Shown: one piece after another, positions 43,528-52,212 of the stretch | How positions within the stretch are numbered: position 1 is the first letter of the stretch | Layout of the letters: each line of letters begins with the position of its first letter | Source: Croceimicrobium sp965279135 | Lineage (GTDB): Bacteria; Bacteroidota; Bacteroidia; Flavobacteriales; Schleiferiaceae | Reading direction: 5' to 3' | Assembly (NCBI GenBank): GCA_965279135.1 | Contig: OZ257133.1 | Span: 1,426,001-1,490,000, forward strand | Length of the DNA: 64,000 bases | The notes under the pieces: model-generated | Databases searched by the model: none | What the model was told of the DNA's origin: nothing | Seen by the model: only the letters and a program-made list of their open reading frames with translations | Translations under genes and position numbers: made by a program

Positions 43528-44802
43528 ATGCTCACAGCAAACGACCCGTCGCGTAAGTCATGGATTGAAATTCCAACGAATAGCGACTTTCCTATACAGA
43601 ACATTCCTTTTGGTGTATTTATGGCCAATGATGATCACATTTCAATCGGCACGCGCATTGGCGATTTGGCGATCGATTTGGCGGCACTGCACCAACTAGG
43701 TTATTTTGAGGGGATCAGTCTTCCGGAAGATGTATTTCTACAAGACACTATCAACGATTTTATCACCTTGGGAAAACCCACTGTTAGACAGGTAAGAAAT
43801 CGAATTGCGGAAGTTTTTGATCTTCAAAACAAGGATCTGCAAGAAAATGAAGAGCACAAGGAAGTAGTGCTATTTCCAGTTGAGGAGCTTCAAATGCTTA
43901 TGCCAGTCTTTATTCAGGATTACACGGATTTCTATTCCAGTCGAGAACATGCCACCAATGTGGGGATAATGTTCCGTGGAAAAGAGAATGCCCTGATGCC
44001 TAATTGGTTACATCTGCCGGTAGGCTATCATGGCAGAAGTTCATCGATTGTTGTTTCAGGAGAAAACGTTCACCGCCCTATGGGTCAAATGTTACCAAAT
44101 GGCGCCGAAAAGCCGGTATTTGGGGCATCCAAGTTGATGGATTTCGAATTGGAAATGGCTTTTATAACCACTGATGGAAAACACTTGGGAGAACGCATTA
44201 CTGCAGATGAGGCCGAAGATTACCTTTTTGGAATGGTGATTTTTAATGATTGGAGTGCCCGGGATCTTCAGAAATGGGAATATGTTCCATTAGGACCTTT
44301 CCTTGGGAAAAACTTTGGCTCTTCTATTTCTCCATGGGTAGTCACTTTTGATGCCTTAGAACCTTACCGCACCGAGCGTCCAAAACAGGACAATCCTGAG
44401 GTACTTCCCTATTTGCAGTGTGCATCTAATACCGCTTATGATATTAAGCTGGAAGTATTTATTCAGCCCGAAGGTGGTGAAGAAAACCTGGTAAGTGAGA
44501 GTAATCACAAGTACCTCTATTGGACTATGGTGCAGCAATTAGTTCATCATACTGTAAACGGCTGTAATATCAATGCAGGAGATATGATGGCGAGCGGCAC
44601 GATTTCCGGTCCTGAGCCGAACAATTACGGTTCCATGCTGGAATTAAGCTGGCGCGGTGAAAAACCACTTAAGCTTAGCGATGGTAGTGAACGTAAATTC
44701 CTCCTGGATGGTGATACAGTGATTATGCGGGCCTATTGTGATAATGGTGCTCAACGAATTGGCTTTGGTGAGGTTAGGAGTACTGTTTTACCTTCTGTAT
44801 AG
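43528..44802 (+). CDS. fahA: fumarylacetoacetase
   Basis: 424 residues from the ATG at 43528 (a TTG seven codons upstream is unlikely). The N-terminal domain starts SWIEIPTNSDFPIQNIPFGVF and the catalytic FAH domain carries the metal and His motifs in DFYSSREHATNVG, YHGRSSSIVVSG, FELEMAFI, NDWSARDLQKWEY and GTISGPEPNNYGSMLELSW. It cleaves fumarylacetoacetate to fumarate and acetoacetate in tyrosine degradation. It is divergent from glyA and ends in a terminator behind short repeats. Confidence 0.97.
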   Translation: MLTANDPSRKSWIEIPTNSDFPIQNIPFGVFMANDDHISIGTRIGDLAIDLAALHQLGYFEGISLPEDVFLQDTINDFITLGKPTVRQVRNRIAEVFDLQNKDLQENEEHKEVVLFPVEELQMLMPVFIQDYTDFYSSREHATNVGIMFRGKENALMPNWLHLPVGYHGRSSSIVVSGENVHRPMGQMLPNGAEKPVFGASKLMDFELEMAFITTDGKHLGERITADEAEDYLFGMVIFNDWSARDLQKWEYVPLGPFLGKNFGSSISPWVVTFDALEPYRTERPKQDNPEVLPYLQCASNTAYDIKLEVFIQPEGGEENLVSESNHKYLYWTMVQQLVHHTVNGCNINAGDMMASGTISGPEPNNYGSMLELSWRGEKPLKLSDGSERKFLLDGDTVIMRAYCDNGAQRIGFGEVRSTVLPSV

Positions 44803-44821
44803 TAGAAAGTAAAAAGTATCT

Positions 44822-44859
44822 AGTAGATAGTATTTGGTAGATAGTAGATAGTACTTGGT
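44822..44859. repeat. short tandem repeat behind fahA
   Basis: A 17-bp unit, AGTAGATAGTATTTGGT (44822-44838), recurs at 44843-44859 with one T-to-C change and a 21-bp period. The surrounding 44805-44860 tract is dense in TAGTAGA words. It lies between the fahA stop and the terminator. Confidence 0.7.
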
Positions 44860-44861
44860 GG

Positions 44862-44887
44862 AAAGCGGGCTTGAGGCTCGCTTTTCT
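44862..44887. terminator. intrinsic terminator
   Basis: AAAGCGGGC (44862-44870) pairs with GCTCGCTTT (44876-44884) with one G-T wobble, 5-nt loop, T-rich tail. It separates convergent fahA and the BNR-propeller gene. Confidence 0.8.
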
Positions 44888-44889
44888 AT

Positions 44890-45888
44890 TTAGGGTATAC
44901 TCAATCGTCCTAAGCGGCCTTGTGGTCCGCTGAACCAGATTCCATCCGTGCTATAAAAACCTTGCTTTAGCACTTCCCAGTTCTTACCATTATCAAGACT
45001 TATGGCAGTGCCAAAGCGGGAGCAAAGGATAATTCGGTTTCTCTGCCATTGAACACAAGACCAATACCGTTCATTCAATTCTGATGGGAAATCCGGTTTT
45101 ATCCAATCAAAACCTCCATTATAACTAACCGTTACGCTATTCTTTGTTAAAGAATCTGCACGGTAGTCCCCTCCCACCACAATGATTGTATCTCGATTCT
45201 TAAAATCTATACTAAATGCCCCCTTACTGGCCGCACCAGAATCCAATGGCAAGGTATGCCCAAGCAGTTTTCCCGGATCATCGTAAACCATAATGGCTTG
45301 CTTTCCTCCTAGCACGATAAACCAGGAACTGTCTTTGTAAGTATGCAGGCAAGTGCCTGAAGCTGCAAAACCTCCTTGATTCGGCCACACCAGCAAAGAG
45401 TTGGAACTATCTTTAAGGGACCAGCTCCTACCTCCATCCAGAGTTTCAATCATACTTAGATAATCTCCCTGAGCATCGGCAAACGCCACTCCCCGAGATT
45501 CATCCCAAAAATCCATCGCATCAAAAAAGATGTCCGGGTCCTCATCGCGATAAGTTTCCGTCCATTGCTTACCTCCATCGTCCGTACGCAATACCAAAGC
45601 AGGAGAACCGGCACTTAGGATGATTGCGGTACTGTCATTAAAAGCTTCAATATCTCTCCATTGGGTACTCTCATAATTCCTGGGGCTCCTATCCTCCCAG
45701 CCTTTTTCTGCGCTATAAAACCATACTTGACCCTGATTACTGGATAACCATACCTCATTTTCGCTTAGGGCTGATAGACCGCGAAAGGAGTTTTCTGAAA
45801 CGGGACAGACTTTTTCTATGATCTGGAGAGATTGACCGCTAAGGATTAACTGGCAAAGGAGCAACAGAAAAACCAGCTTAAACTTCAT
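44890..45888 (-). CDS. secreted BNR/Asp-box beta-propeller protein
   Basis: 332 residues with a signal peptide (LLLLCQLILSGQ). The mature part holds at least four BNR or Asp-box turns: RTDDGGKQW, ETLDGGRSW, SYNGGFDW and SLDNGKNWE. The layout resembles the photosystem II assembly factor HCF136/sortilin-like propellers used in Bacteroidota for surface proteins or glycan binding. No catalytic residues are assignable. There is no T9SS tail. Confidence 0.85.
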   Translation of the reverse strand: MKFKLVFLLLLCQLILSGQSLQIIEKVCPVSENSFRGLSALSENEVWLSSNQGQVWFYSAEKGWEDRSPRNYESTQWRDIEAFNDSTAIILSAGSPALVLRTDDGGKQWTETYRDEDPDIFFDAMDFWDESRGVAFADAQGDYLSMIETLDGGRSWSLKDSSNSLLVWPNQGGFAASGTCLHTYKDSSWFIVLGGKQAIMVYDDPGKLLGHTLPLDSGAASKGAFSIDFKNRDTIIVVGGDYRADSLTKNSVTVSYNGGFDWIKPDFPSELNERYWSCVQWQRNRIILCSRFGTAISLDNGKNWEVLKQGFYSTDGIWFSGPQGRLGRLSIP

Positions 45889-45917
45889 AAGGAAAACTTA
45901 TCAGGGATTAATGACTT

Positions 45918-45950
45918 ATTTGCAAGGAATGAAAATTTAGATTAATTTCG
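45918..45950 (+). promoter_or_regulatory. promoter of the pirin-like gene
   Basis: TTTG (45918-45921), a 21-bp spacer and TAATTTCG (45943-45950), one mismatch from TAnnTTTG. The ATG is 22 bp downstream. Confidence 0.55.
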
Positions 45951-45971
45951 ATGTTGTAACATTGAATAATT

Positions 45972-46856
45972 ATGAAACGCAGTAAATTTTTAAAATCCAG
46001 CATTTTAGGTTTAGCCTCCTTGTCCATGATTAAACTAAAGGGAGATGCCTATCAACCAGAAAATGCAACGGATTTGGAAGCACAAAACCCCAATGTTGGT
46101 TTTAATCATTTACCCAACCCAAAAATCAATACCATGAATAATTCAATTCTAATAAAAGCAGATAGCCGTGGCCATGCAAATCATGGCTGGCTCGATACTA
46201 ATCATACTTTCAGCTTTGCTAACTATTACAATCCTGATCGCATGCACTTTGGCGTATTACGTGTGTTGAATGATGACCACGTAGCGGCAGGCGCCGGATT
46301 CGGAACCCATCCCCACGAAAACATGGAGATTATCACCATACCTCTAGAAGGAGACCTTGAGCATAAAGACTCAATGGGTACTAAAGAGGTGATTAAAAGT
46401 GGAGATGTGCAGGTAATGAGCGCTGGTACTGGTATTTACCATAGCGAGTACAACGCAAATAAGAATAAGGCGGTGAAGTTCTTTCAGATTTGGGTATTCC
46501 CTAAAAAGAGAAATGTAGAACCACGCTACGATCAAATCACTTTGCAAGCGGAAAAAATGGATAATCAGTTTATGCAGATCCTTTCTCCAAATCCTGAAGA
46601 TGAAGGAGTTTGGATTCACCAGGATGCCTGGTTTGATCTCGGAAAATTTAAAACTGGACAAAAGGTCAATCACAAGCTGCGTTCTCCAAAAAGCAATGGA
46701 CTTTTTGCGATGGTGGTTGATGGCAAGTTTAAAATTAACGGTCAGGAATTAGAACATCGTGATGGATTTGGACTTTGGGATTTAAACGAAGTTGAGATTG
46801 AAACTGTTGAAGATGGCAGAATGCTACTGATGGAAGTTCCCATGCAGTTAAATTAA
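45972..46856 (+). CDS. pirin family protein with an N-terminal export-like signal
   Basis: 294 residues. Residues 60-294 form a pirin bicupin: the metal-binding cupin motif GFGTHPHENMEIITIPLEG (three His and one Glu), SAGTGIYHSEYNANK, FFQIWVFP and a second cupin with GLFAMVVDG. Pirins are iron-binding quercetinase-like or regulatory proteins of the cytoplasm. Here a 20-residue hydrophobic N-terminus (KRSKFLKSSILGLASLSMI) resembles a Tat or Sec signal, but it has only one Arg where a twin-Arg would be expected. The protein might be exported. Confidence 0.88.
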   Translation: MKRSKFLKSSILGLASLSMIKLKGDAYQPENATDLEAQNPNVGFNHLPNPKINTMNNSILIKADSRGHANHGWLDTNHTFSFANYYNPDRMHFGVLRVLNDDHVAAGAGFGTHPHENMEIITIPLEGDLEHKDSMGTKEVIKSGDVQVMSAGTGIYHSEYNANKNKAVKFFQIWVFPKKRNVEPRYDQITLQAEKMDNQFMQILSPNPEDEGVWIHQDAWFDLGKFKTGQKVNHKLRSPKSNGLFAMVVDGKFKINGQELEHRDGFGLWDLNEVEIETVEDGRMLLMEVPMQLN

Positions 46857-46878
46857 TTTTTAGGATCCGATTTATCCG

Positions 46879-46911
46879 GGCAGCTCCGATATATTCGTGA
46901 GCTGCCTTTTT
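46879..46911 (+). terminator. intrinsic terminator after the pirin gene
   Basis: GGCAGCTC (46879-46886) and GAGCTGCC (46899-46906) form an 8-bp stem with a 12-nt loop and a T tract to 46911. Confidence 0.8.
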
Positions 46912-46922
46912 AATTTTGTATT

Positions 46923-47495
46923 ATGCTTGATGACCGTTATTGGGACAATCGCTATGTGGAAAAACACACCCCCTGGGATATGGGTGGCCCCTCTCCCGCT
47001 CTTACAGGATACCTAAAGAATCAGGATCGAAATTCAAGAATTTTGATTCCCGGAGCAGGAAGAGCCTGGGAGGCAGAATGGCTCATTAAAGAAGGATTCC
47101 AAAGTGTTAGCGTACTTGACTATAGCATGAATGCTATCGAGGAGGCGAAAAGTCGTTTTCCGAAGACGAATCAAGTGCAATGGATACAAGGAGATTTCTT
47201 TGAGCACCACCAGGAATACGATCTGATAGTAGAACAAACCTTTTTCTGTGCTTTGGACCCTGGATTGCGAATCGCCTATGCACAGCATATGAAAAAGCTA
47301 CTTAAAAAGGGCGGGATTCTATTCGGAGTGCTTTTCAATTTCCCATTAAGTGAGGCAGGACCTCCATTTGGGGGCTCCAAAAAGGAATATCTAGAGCTAT
47401 TCGGTAAGCATTTCGAGATTGCCAAATTGGAACCTTGTTATAACTCTATTAAGCCCCGGGCAGGCCGTGAGTTTTTTATAGAGCTAATCGCTTGA
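46923..47495 (+). CDS. TPMT-family SAM-dependent methyltransferase
   Basis: 190 residues, compact. YWDNRYVEKHTPWDMGGPSPAL near the start and the SAM motif ILIPGAGRAWEAEWL match the thiopurine methyltransferase family, followed by SVLDYSMNAIE, a GDFF strand and FFCALDPGLR. In bacteria such enzymes methylate thiols, selenium or tellurium compounds. It lies behind a terminator and starts 12 bp after it. Confidence 0.88.
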   Translation: MLDDRYWDNRYVEKHTPWDMGGPSPALTGYLKNQDRNSRILIPGAGRAWEAEWLIKEGFQSVSVLDYSMNAIEEAKSRFPKTNQVQWIQGDFFEHHQEYDLIVEQTFFCALDPGLRIAYAQHMKKLLKKGGILFGVLFNFPLSEAGPPFGGSKKEYLELFGKHFEIAKLEPCYNSIKPRAGREFFIELIA

Positions 47496-47497
47496 TG

Positions 47498-47505
47498 TAT
47501 CTTTG
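47498..47505 (+). promoter_or_regulatory. -7 promoter element of the phosphoribosyltransferase gene
   Basis: TATCTTTG, a perfect TAnnTTTG match, lies 6 bp before the chosen ATG. The closeness implies a very short leader and argues against the TTG start at 47503. No -33 box was found. Confidence 0.5.
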
Positions 47506-47511
47506 TGCAAA

Positions 47512-48021
47512 ATGAAAAACATGGCTGCTAGCACGGAAGTACTAAATCATAAGCAGGTTTCAGATAAGATTGAAAGAATCTCCTGGCAGATCTATGAAGA
47601 ATTCCACGCAGAGAGCAGTGTTATCCTGGCCGGTATTGCCGATCGCGGCTATCTACTAGCGCAAAAAATATTAATGCATTTAAAGGAAATTGCGGATATT
47701 CAAGTTGATATCTGTCAATTGCATTTTAACAAGGAGAATCCATTACAGTCTGAGTATAGCATTAGTCCTGCCCTCGAACTTGAAAACGCGAATATTGTCT
47801 TGGTGGATGATGTTTTGAAGTCAGGCGGAACTTTAATCTATGGCGTACGTCATTTTCTGACCTTCCCAATAAAAAGTATGAAAACCGTCGTTCTGGTGGA
47901 TCGCAATCACAAACGTTACCCGGTTAAAGCTGATTTTAAGGGTCTTTCTTTATCTACTTCAATGAAAGAGCATGTGAGCGTACAAATAGAAGCCGAGCCC
48001 TTTTCGGTAGTTGTAAGCTGA
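47512..48021 (+). CDS. phosphoribosyltransferase (PyrR-like)
   Basis: 169 residues from the ATG at 47512. The PRPP-binding loop IVLVDDVLKSGGTLIYGV is diagnostic, with the hood strand VILAGIADRGYLLAQ upstream. The layout resembles PyrR and related type I PRTases. It transfers phosphoribose to a base or acts as an RNA-binding regulator; the substrate is not determinable here. Confidence 0.9.
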   Translation: MKNMAASTEVLNHKQVSDKIERISWQIYEEFHAESSVILAGIADRGYLLAQKILMHLKEIADIQVDICQLHFNKENPLQSEYSISPALELENANIVLVDDVLKSGGTLIYGVRHFLTFPIKSMKTVVLVDRNHKRYPVKADFKGLSLSTSMKEHVSVQIEAEPFSVVVS

Positions 48022-48054
48022 ATGCTTGGGAATCCAGCCTTTTTTAGAGTAAGT

Positions 48055-48549
48055 CTATGAACTTGCTGCTAATCTGAGTTTTTTCTTCTTCCGTGCTTCC
48101 AGCTCAGCTTTGATATACTTTGGATGTATAATGAGCATCCCAAAGCTCTCCCCTTCGTGTTTTCCCAAATGCTTGTGATGCATTTTATGTGCGCGAAGAA
48201 CAGCCGCTAGGTAGAGGCTATTGCTATTTCGAAACCATTTCAACCGACGGTGAATAAACACCTCGTGGACAAAAAAATAGGCTACTCCATAAACTGCAAT
48301 GCCGGCACCGATACTCGGTACAATCCATGATCCTGCCATAAGACCCAGCATGATACAGAGCCAGCTTGGGATTGCGAAAATGAGAAAGAAGGAATCGTTT
48401 TTCTCAAAGAAGCCAGGTTCTTTTACATGATGATCCTCATGTAAAAACCATAAAAAACCATGCATCACATATTTATGCGCAAACCAGGCGACAAACTCCA
48501 TGAACCAAAAAGTAGCTAGAACAATCAGGGCAATCCAATACCAGGTCAT
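48055..48549 (-). CDS. crtZ: beta-carotene hydroxylase CrtZ
   Basis: 164 residues from the ATG at 48549; the longer frame to 48600 would overlap cruF and lacks family sequence. The four His boxes of the di-iron fatty acid hydroxylase superfamily are intact: HKYVMH (25-30), HEDHH (37-41), HRRLKW and HKMHHKH, on four membrane helices. It hydroxylates beta-ionone rings at C3, giving zeaxanthin-type xanthophylls. The ATGA overlap with cruF supports cotranscription. Confidence 0.93.
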   Translation of the reverse strand: MTWYWIALIVLATFWFMEFVAWFAHKYVMHGFLWFLHEDHHVKEPGFFEKNDSFFLIFAIPSWLCIMLGLMAGSWIVPSIGAGIAVYGVAYFFVHEVFIHRRLKWFRNSNSLYLAAVLRAHKMHHKHLGKHEGESFGMLIIHPKYIKAELEARKKKKLRLAASS

Positions 48550-49190
48550 AGGAATAGGTTGAGCATTATAAAAAACAAGGCAATCATTACTAAATACCAA
48601 CGCCCCAGCGCTGTGTCATCTTCAATTCTAAGTTTCACAAAAATGAATTGAATTATAAAGGAAACTACAAACCAGGCTAAATAGTTCTCTAGAGGAATAT
48701 CATTGTTTTCCCAGGCCCAAAAACCTAAGGTGGCAGATAGAGGTTCAATAAATAGATCCAATCCAACCATTAAGGCGGATGCAATACTCATTCGCAGAAA
48801 TCCGCTATTTACCCATCTGCGGGCCCATAAAGCAGAGCTGTAGGCTAATACAAACCAATTGACACCAATAATAAGCGGCACCTCAATCACCTTGAGACCG
48901 AGATTGTGCAAATAGGCATAGTTGCCAAAGGGAAATCCGGTTTGCGTGCCAAGAACTTCTACCCCATATCCAATACTAAAGCTGATCAGGAGAAACCAGC
49001 CCAAACGAGGGTATTGATCGGCCCCCGCAGCAAGAAGTATAAGCACCGCACTAAGAAAAAGATTTAGGGGTGTAAAGCCGGCAAAAAAGTCCAAATCCGC
49101 AAAGGAAATTACCCAGATTCCAAAAAAATGAATAACGCCTAAAATCCAAAGGCCCCATTTACGAGCGGCTAGACGGATGGGATCAAGCAT
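48546..49190 (-). CDS. cruF: carotenoid biosynthesis protein, CruF-like hydratase
   Basis: A 214-residue membrane protein with about six helices. The pattern GYGVEVLGTQTGFPFGNYAYLHNLGLKVIEVPLIIG (shown split: GVEVLGTQTGFPFG, VIEVPLIIGVNWFV) matches the DUF422/CruF family, which hydrates the 1,2-double bond of psi-ended carotenoids in myxol and saproxanthin pathways. It overlaps both neighbours (8 bp with crtD-like, 4 bp with crtZ), so the three form one operon. Confidence 0.9.
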   Translation of the reverse strand: MLDPIRLAARKWGLWILGVIHFFGIWVISFADLDFFAGFTPLNLFLSAVLILLAAGADQYPRLGWFLLISFSIGYGVEVLGTQTGFPFGNYAYLHNLGLKVIEVPLIIGVNWFVLAYSSALWARRWVNSGFLRMSIASALMVGLDLFIEPLSATLGFWAWENNDIPLENYLAWFVVSFIIQFIFVKLRIEDDTALGRWYLVMIALFFIMLNLFL

Positions 49191-50658
49191 GGTCTTCTTT
49201 AATCAAATTAGCGGTAATCTCGGCACCCATTAAACATAGAGGAATTCCTCCCCCGGGATGCACGCTTCCCCCGCAGAAATAGAGGTTTCTAATCTTACGG
49301 CTAAAATTTGGATGTCTTAAAAAGGCCGAAAATGTATCATTGCTCCCGGCCCCGTATAAGGATCCTTGAAAAGAAGAGGTACGTTCTTCAATCCTCCGCG
49401 GATCTAGATAATCCTCAAATTCAATTAAGGGTTCTATATCCGTTTTCAGTATTCTACTCAATTTAGAAAGCACTTGTTTACGGACCCTGGGAATTAAGTG
49501 ATCCCAATCCTGGCCGGTATTTCCGGGAGCATTAATGAGGATAAACCAGTTCTCACAACCAGCGGGAGCATCTCCCTCCCCTTCTTTGGATGATATATTG
49601 AGGTAGATAGTGGGATCATCACCAATGGTATTTTCTCTAAATATCTTCTTGAACTCAGTCTCGTAATCATCACTGAAAAAGATATTGTGTAAATCCAATT
49701 CCGGAAATTCCCTTTTTACTCCCCAGTAGAATATAAGTGCAGAGGAGCTGCGTTCCTGTTTCAAGGTCTTTTCCGGTGCTTCTTGGTCAGGCATCAGTTT
49801 ACGGTAAGTAGGCACTACATCCATATTGCTAATGATAATATCAGCTTCATAGCGTTTATCGCCAGACCAAATTGCCTTGGCCAGGGATCCTTCAGCTTCA
49901 ATCCGATCAACACGGGCTTCAAAGCGATATTGAACGCCTAAATCCTTACCCAATTCATATAAGGCCTTGGGGATAGAATGCATTCCTCCTTTGGGATAAA
50001 AGGTACCTACATTGTGTTCTAAATGAGGGATACTACTCATTACGCCCGGAGTTTGATAGGGGTCACTTCCGTTGTAGGTGGCAAAACGATCAAATAGCTG
50101 CACCAATTTAGGATGGTCCAACTTCCGTTGATTCAAACTATGTAAGGTGCCATTTAAGGACAGGTTCGGCATTCTAATTATAGATGCGAGGGTATCCTTA
50201 TTCAGGTAAGACTTCAGTCGATGTAAACTCTTCTGCAAAAAGACCTTTTCTGTATATCGGTAGATATAGGCTGATTTTCTTAAGTATGCTAATACTTGCT
50301 TTCCTGAAACCTTTAGCTTTTGCTCTACTTCTTGGGCGAATTTTTCTGAATCGGCATGGGCTTCAATTCTGGTGCCATCTTCCCAATAATAGATACAAGC
50401 TATATCCTTCTTGTAAAAGTCAAAATAGTCTGAAGGGTCCTTCCCACAATCCTGAATTACCTGATTTACAAGATGTGGCAAGGTAAAAAGCGAGGGACCG
50501 GCATCAAACCGATAGTGCTCATCTCCAATTACCGTTAGTTTACCTCCCGGTCCTTGAGAAGCTTCAAAAACTTCTACCTCATAACCTGCAGCCGCCAAGC
50601 GGGCCGCACTGGCTAAGCCGGCGATTCCGGAACCGATTAAAATTGCTTTACGCGCCAT
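49183..50658 (-). CDS. crtD: carotenoid desaturase, probably 1-hydroxycarotenoid 3,4-desaturase CrtD
   Basis: 491 residues of the phytoene desaturase family. The FAD-binding motif is IGSGIAGLASAARLA (8-22), then FRFDAGPSLFTLPHLV-like text (DAGPSLFTLP), which resembles CrtD rather than CrtI, where FDMGPSWYWMPD is typical, and the C-terminal FAD signature YFCGGSVHPGGGIPLCLMGAE. The adjacent CruF, which makes its hydroxylated substrate, and the absence of crtB support CrtD. It could still be another member (CrtI, CrtN). Confidence 0.85.
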   Translation of the reverse strand: MARKAILIGSGIAGLASAARLAAAGYEVEVFEASQGPGGKLTVIGDEHYRFDAGPSLFTLPHLVNQVIQDCGKDPSDYFDFYKKDIACIYYWEDGTRIEAHADSEKFAQEVEQKLKVSGKQVLAYLRKSAYIYRYTEKVFLQKSLHRLKSYLNKDTLASIIRMPNLSLNGTLHSLNQRKLDHPKLVQLFDRFATYNGSDPYQTPGVMSSIPHLEHNVGTFYPKGGMHSIPKALYELGKDLGVQYRFEARVDRIEAEGSLAKAIWSGDKRYEADIIISNMDVVPTYRKLMPDQEAPEKTLKQERSSSALIFYWGVKREFPELDLHNIFFSDDYETEFKKIFRENTIGDDPTIYLNISSKEGEGDAPAGCENWFILINAPGNTGQDWDHLIPRVRKQVLSKLSRILKTDIEPLIEFEDYLDPRRIEERTSSFQGSLYGAGSNDTFSAFLRHPNFSRKIRNLYFCGGSVHPGGGIPLCLMGAEITANLIKEDHA

Positions 50659-50700
50659 TCGGTGTCAAAAACCTTTAAAGGTGAGCCTTGTTTAGAGAAT

Positions 50701-51285
50701 ATGTCAAAGATTTTAAAAAAGTTTGAAGCGCTTAACCCCTTAGTAAAGGCCTTATTGGCATTTATCATACTCAGCTTAAGTTTGGCTTTTCTCTTTGCAC
50801 CCGAACCTCAACCGGTAGATTATCAAGACATTGACTTCGAAACCACCAGCGATAGTCGAATCTATTTTAACAATGTGCGCTCATTTTATTATCACATTGA
50901 TCGCCGTAGTAAACGTCCCATGGAGATTTACCGCCTTAAAAGGCGCATTCCCGAAAGGGACTCCTTAGGTATCAATTTCGCAATCGCTCATTACCCTGGT
51001 GGAGAACAGGCCTTTATTGTGCTTGAAAAGGGTTCCACCTTGGAGTATTGTGATTCACTGCAAGTCCATTTTGAAGCTTATCCTTTAATTCAGAGTCTTT
51101 CGCTACTTAATGGAGAAGAACAATATCAATTCGCTGCTAAAGTCTATACTTCACTTTTAGAGAAAAAAGAGGTATTACTCTATTGCGGACAAGACAGTCT
51201 CAAAGCTCTTTACGCCAATCGGGCAGACCGATTAGATGCAGAGATTGTCCTGGAAGATTATTTCCGTTTGGTAGGAAAGAATTAA
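50701..51285 (+). CDS. hypothetical membrane-anchored protein
   Basis: 194 residues from the ATG at 50701, divergent from the carotenoid operon and inside a longer GTG frame. One N-terminal helix (LVKALLAFIILSLSLAFLFAP, about 14-34) anchors a soluble, charged domain with no recognised motif (YYHIDRRSKRPMEIYRLKRR, LYCGQDSLKALYANRADRL). I do not recognise the family. The 51286-51465 region behind it is gene-free. Confidence 0.65.
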   Translation: MSKILKKFEALNPLVKALLAFIILSLSLAFLFAPEPQPVDYQDIDFETTSDSRIYFNNVRSFYYHIDRRSKRPMEIYRLKRRIPERDSLGINFAIAHYPGGEQAFIVLEKGSTLEYCDSLQVHFEAYPLIQSLSLLNGEEQYQFAAKVYTSLLEKKEVLLYCGQDSLKALYANRADRLDAEIVLEDYFRLVGKN

Positions 51286-51465
51286 TGCATGGTGAATCCA
51301 AAGCACTAATCTTGGATCGTTTTCCCCATTCCTCTTCAATTACTGATATAGAATAAGTGCCCAATCTTCTTTTAAAGGAGCAAGTTAAATTGGGATTCAT
51401 CTGTAAGGAGATTTAAAGAAATCCGTCAAACTCAAAAAACATTGCAAGTCGATTAAGCAGATATT

Positions 51466-51499
51466 GTGATTTTTCTGTGATACTTATTTCCTAGCCTTG
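51466..51499 (+). promoter_or_regulatory. response-regulator-type promoter of the two-component operon
   Basis: Direct repeats GTGA-TTTTTCT-GTGA (starts 51466 and 51477, 11-bp period, one helical turn) lie 15 bp before a -7-like TAGCCTTG (51492-51499). The same layout with identical spacing occurs at 53697-53730. This suggests autoregulation by the OmpR-type regulator. Confidence 0.6.
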
Positions 51500-51516
51500 C
51501 CCCTACAATTGTAGCC

Positions 51517-52212
51517 ATGAAAAAAGTCCTGGTAATTGAGGATGATCCAAATATCATTGACCTGATTGGAATCCACCTGTTAGACCTTGATTGCGAAGTT
51601 CATAAAGAAATGAACGGAAAATCGGGTTATGAAAAAGCTCTTAACCAATCCTTCGATCTGATTGTCCTCGATTTGATGTTACCCGAAATGGATGGATTAG
51701 CCATCTGTCAAAAACTAAGGGCATTAGAAGTATATACCCCTATACTCATGCTGACCGCCAAATCTGAGGAGTTTGACAAAGTTTTAGGTCTCGAGTCCGG
51801 GGCCGATGATTACCTCACTAAACCCTTCGGAGTAAGAGAGTTTATCGCTCGGGTAAAAGCAATTCTACGCAGACAGGATCAAAACAAACAACTAGAGGAA
51901 AAAATATCCCAATTCAAACTTGGCAATCTTGAGATTGATACGGAGATGCGCAAAGTGAGCCTGGAAGGCAAACGAATCACCCTAACCCCAAAGGAATTCG
52001 ACCTTCTGGTTCTCTTCGCGCAAAATCCTGGTCGAAGCTTTGATCGCGATCAGCTCTTAAGTCAGGTTTGGGGATATGAGTTTAATGGATATGAACATAC
52101 CGTGAACTCTCATATTAACCGGCTGCGGGCGAAAATTGAACCCGACCTATCAAAGCCTCAGTATATCCTAACTACCTGGGGAGTCGGTTATCGATTTAAT
52201 GATGAATTGTAA
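51517..52212 (+). CDS. OmpR/PhoB-family response regulator
   Basis: 231 residues. Receiver domain: VIEDDP acidic pair, phosphorylated Asp52 in LDLMLPEMDG, Thr/Ser in LTAKS and Lys in TKPFG. Winged-helix output (about 135-231): LTPKEFDLLVLFAQNPGR, FDRDQLLSQVWGY, THRVN-like HTVNSHINRLRAKIE and TTWGVGYRF. It controls genes through tandem half sites of the type seen upstream. The stop TAA overlaps the kinase ATG (TAATG). Confidence 0.96.
   Translation: MKKVLVIEDDPNIIDLIGIHLLDLDCEVHKEMNGKSGYEKALNQSFDLIVLDLMLPEMDGLAICQKLRALEVYTPILMLTAKSEEFDKVLGLESGADDYLTKPFGVREFIARVKAILRRQDQNKQLEEKISQFKLGNLEIDTEMRKVSLEGKRITLTPKEFDLLVLFAQNPGRSFDRDQLLSQVWGYEFNGYEHTVNSHINRLRAKIEPDLSKPQYILTTWGVGYRFNDEL

Noticed and set aside
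51200..51400. 66-residue minus-strand ORF
   Set aside because: It lies across the end of a plus-strand gene, has no promoter and no family features; an open-frame shadow.
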